The translations under genes and the position numbers were made by a program. This document shows, one piece after another, positions 63,868 to 64,000 of a stretch of 64,000 bases of DNA. Origin of the DNA: Nocardiopsis gilva YIM 90087 (GTDB lineage Bacteria > Actinomycetota > Actinomycetes > Streptosporangiales > Streptosporangiaceae); assembly GCF_002263495.1 (NCBI RefSeq), contig NZ_CP022753.1:5758312-5822311 (forward strand). Reading direction: 5' to 3'. The notes beneath the pieces are model-generated. The model saw nothing but the letters and a program-made list of their open reading frames with translations. It was not told the DNA's origin and did not search any database. Within the stretch, counting starts at the first letter, position 1; every line of letters begins with the position of its first letter.

Positions 63868-64000
63868 TCAGTAGTGGTGACCGTGGTGACCGTGGTGGCC
63901 GTGGTGGTGGCCGTGGTGACCGTGGTGGTGGCCCTTGTGCTTCTCAACGTTCGCGTTGATCGGGCCGTTGGTGCAGTTGTGGGTGTGCTGCGGCGAGAAG
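63868..64000 (-). CDS. Second histidine-rich chaplin-like protein, cut by window edge
   Basis: The C-terminal 43 or so codons are visible: FSPQHTHNCTNGPINANVEK then HKG and GHHH/GHH repeats ending HHY and TGA at 63870-63868. Nearly the same as the end of the 63548 protein (SPQHTGHCTNGPINTNVEK), with small differences (HN for GH, AN for TN). The N-terminus lies beyond the window. Confidence 0.75.
   Translation of the reverse strand, partial: FSPQHTHNCTNGPINANVEKHKGHHHGHHGHHHGHHGHHGHHY

Overview
The window is a chromosomal segment of a very GC-rich actinomycete. The gene order closely follows that of Streptomyces and related filamentous actinobacteria: tRNA-Trp, secE, nusG, rplK, rplA, then rplJ, rplL, rpoB, rpoC, then the str, S10, spc and alpha operons. 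Supporting details are the frequent GTG starts, the acidic N-terminal extension on NusG, an rpmG-hadA-hadB block, a type II Wadjet-like cluster and chaplin-like proteins. A Nocardiopsis-like member of the Nocardiopsaceae is my best guess. That is an inference; no 16S gene is present.

Layout. Positions 1-624 are apparently non-coding, and 625-2568 encodes a disordered membrane protein. Positions 2569-3243 hold a dense cluster of inverted repeats. From 3244 to 26066, all on the minus strand, lies one large translation and transcription block. In transcription order it runs rpsL-rpsG-fusA-tuf, rpsJ-rplC-D-W-B-rpsS-rplV-rpsC-rplP-rpmC-rpsQ-rplN-X-E-rpsN-H-rplF-R-rpsE-rpmD-rplO, secY-adk-map, a DUF1707 membrane protein, infA-rpmJ-rpsM-rpsK-rpoA-rplQ-truA. 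A 1110-residue disordered membrane protein (26649-29981) sits between rpoC and rpsL. rpoC and rpoB (30139-37516) follow, and about 800 bases separate them from rplL and rplJ, which carry a recognisable L10 leader with an attenuator. Two divergent lipoproteins separate rplJ from rplA-rplK-nusG-secE-tRNA-Trp.

From 44960 the window becomes more varied. It holds an aminotransferase, adenosine deaminase, a GDT1/TMEM165-family manganese exporter behind a yybP-ykoY manganese riboswitch, murB, the HadA/HadB dehydratase pair, rpmG, and tRNA-Met and tRNA-Thr.

Positions 51381-60823 are the most unusual region. They contain homologues of type II Wadjet JetC (SMC-like ATPase) and JetB, and a 263-residue protein matching only the C-terminal half of JetA. 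No JetD nuclease is present; the place where it might be expected holds a separately transcribed RecF/SbcC-like ATPase with a zinc-hook-like CPTC. This is either a decaying plasmid-defence locus or a reduced variant. The window ends with a lipoprotein, a DUF35-thiolase pair behind a KstR2-like palindrome, and two tandem histidine-rich chaplin-like secreted proteins, the second cut by the window edge.

Five palindromic units of 60-62 bases, all with TGATC near both ends, lie in three intergenic sites (2595-3040, 39623-39684, 47364-47455). I take them to be one repeat family that I do not recognise.
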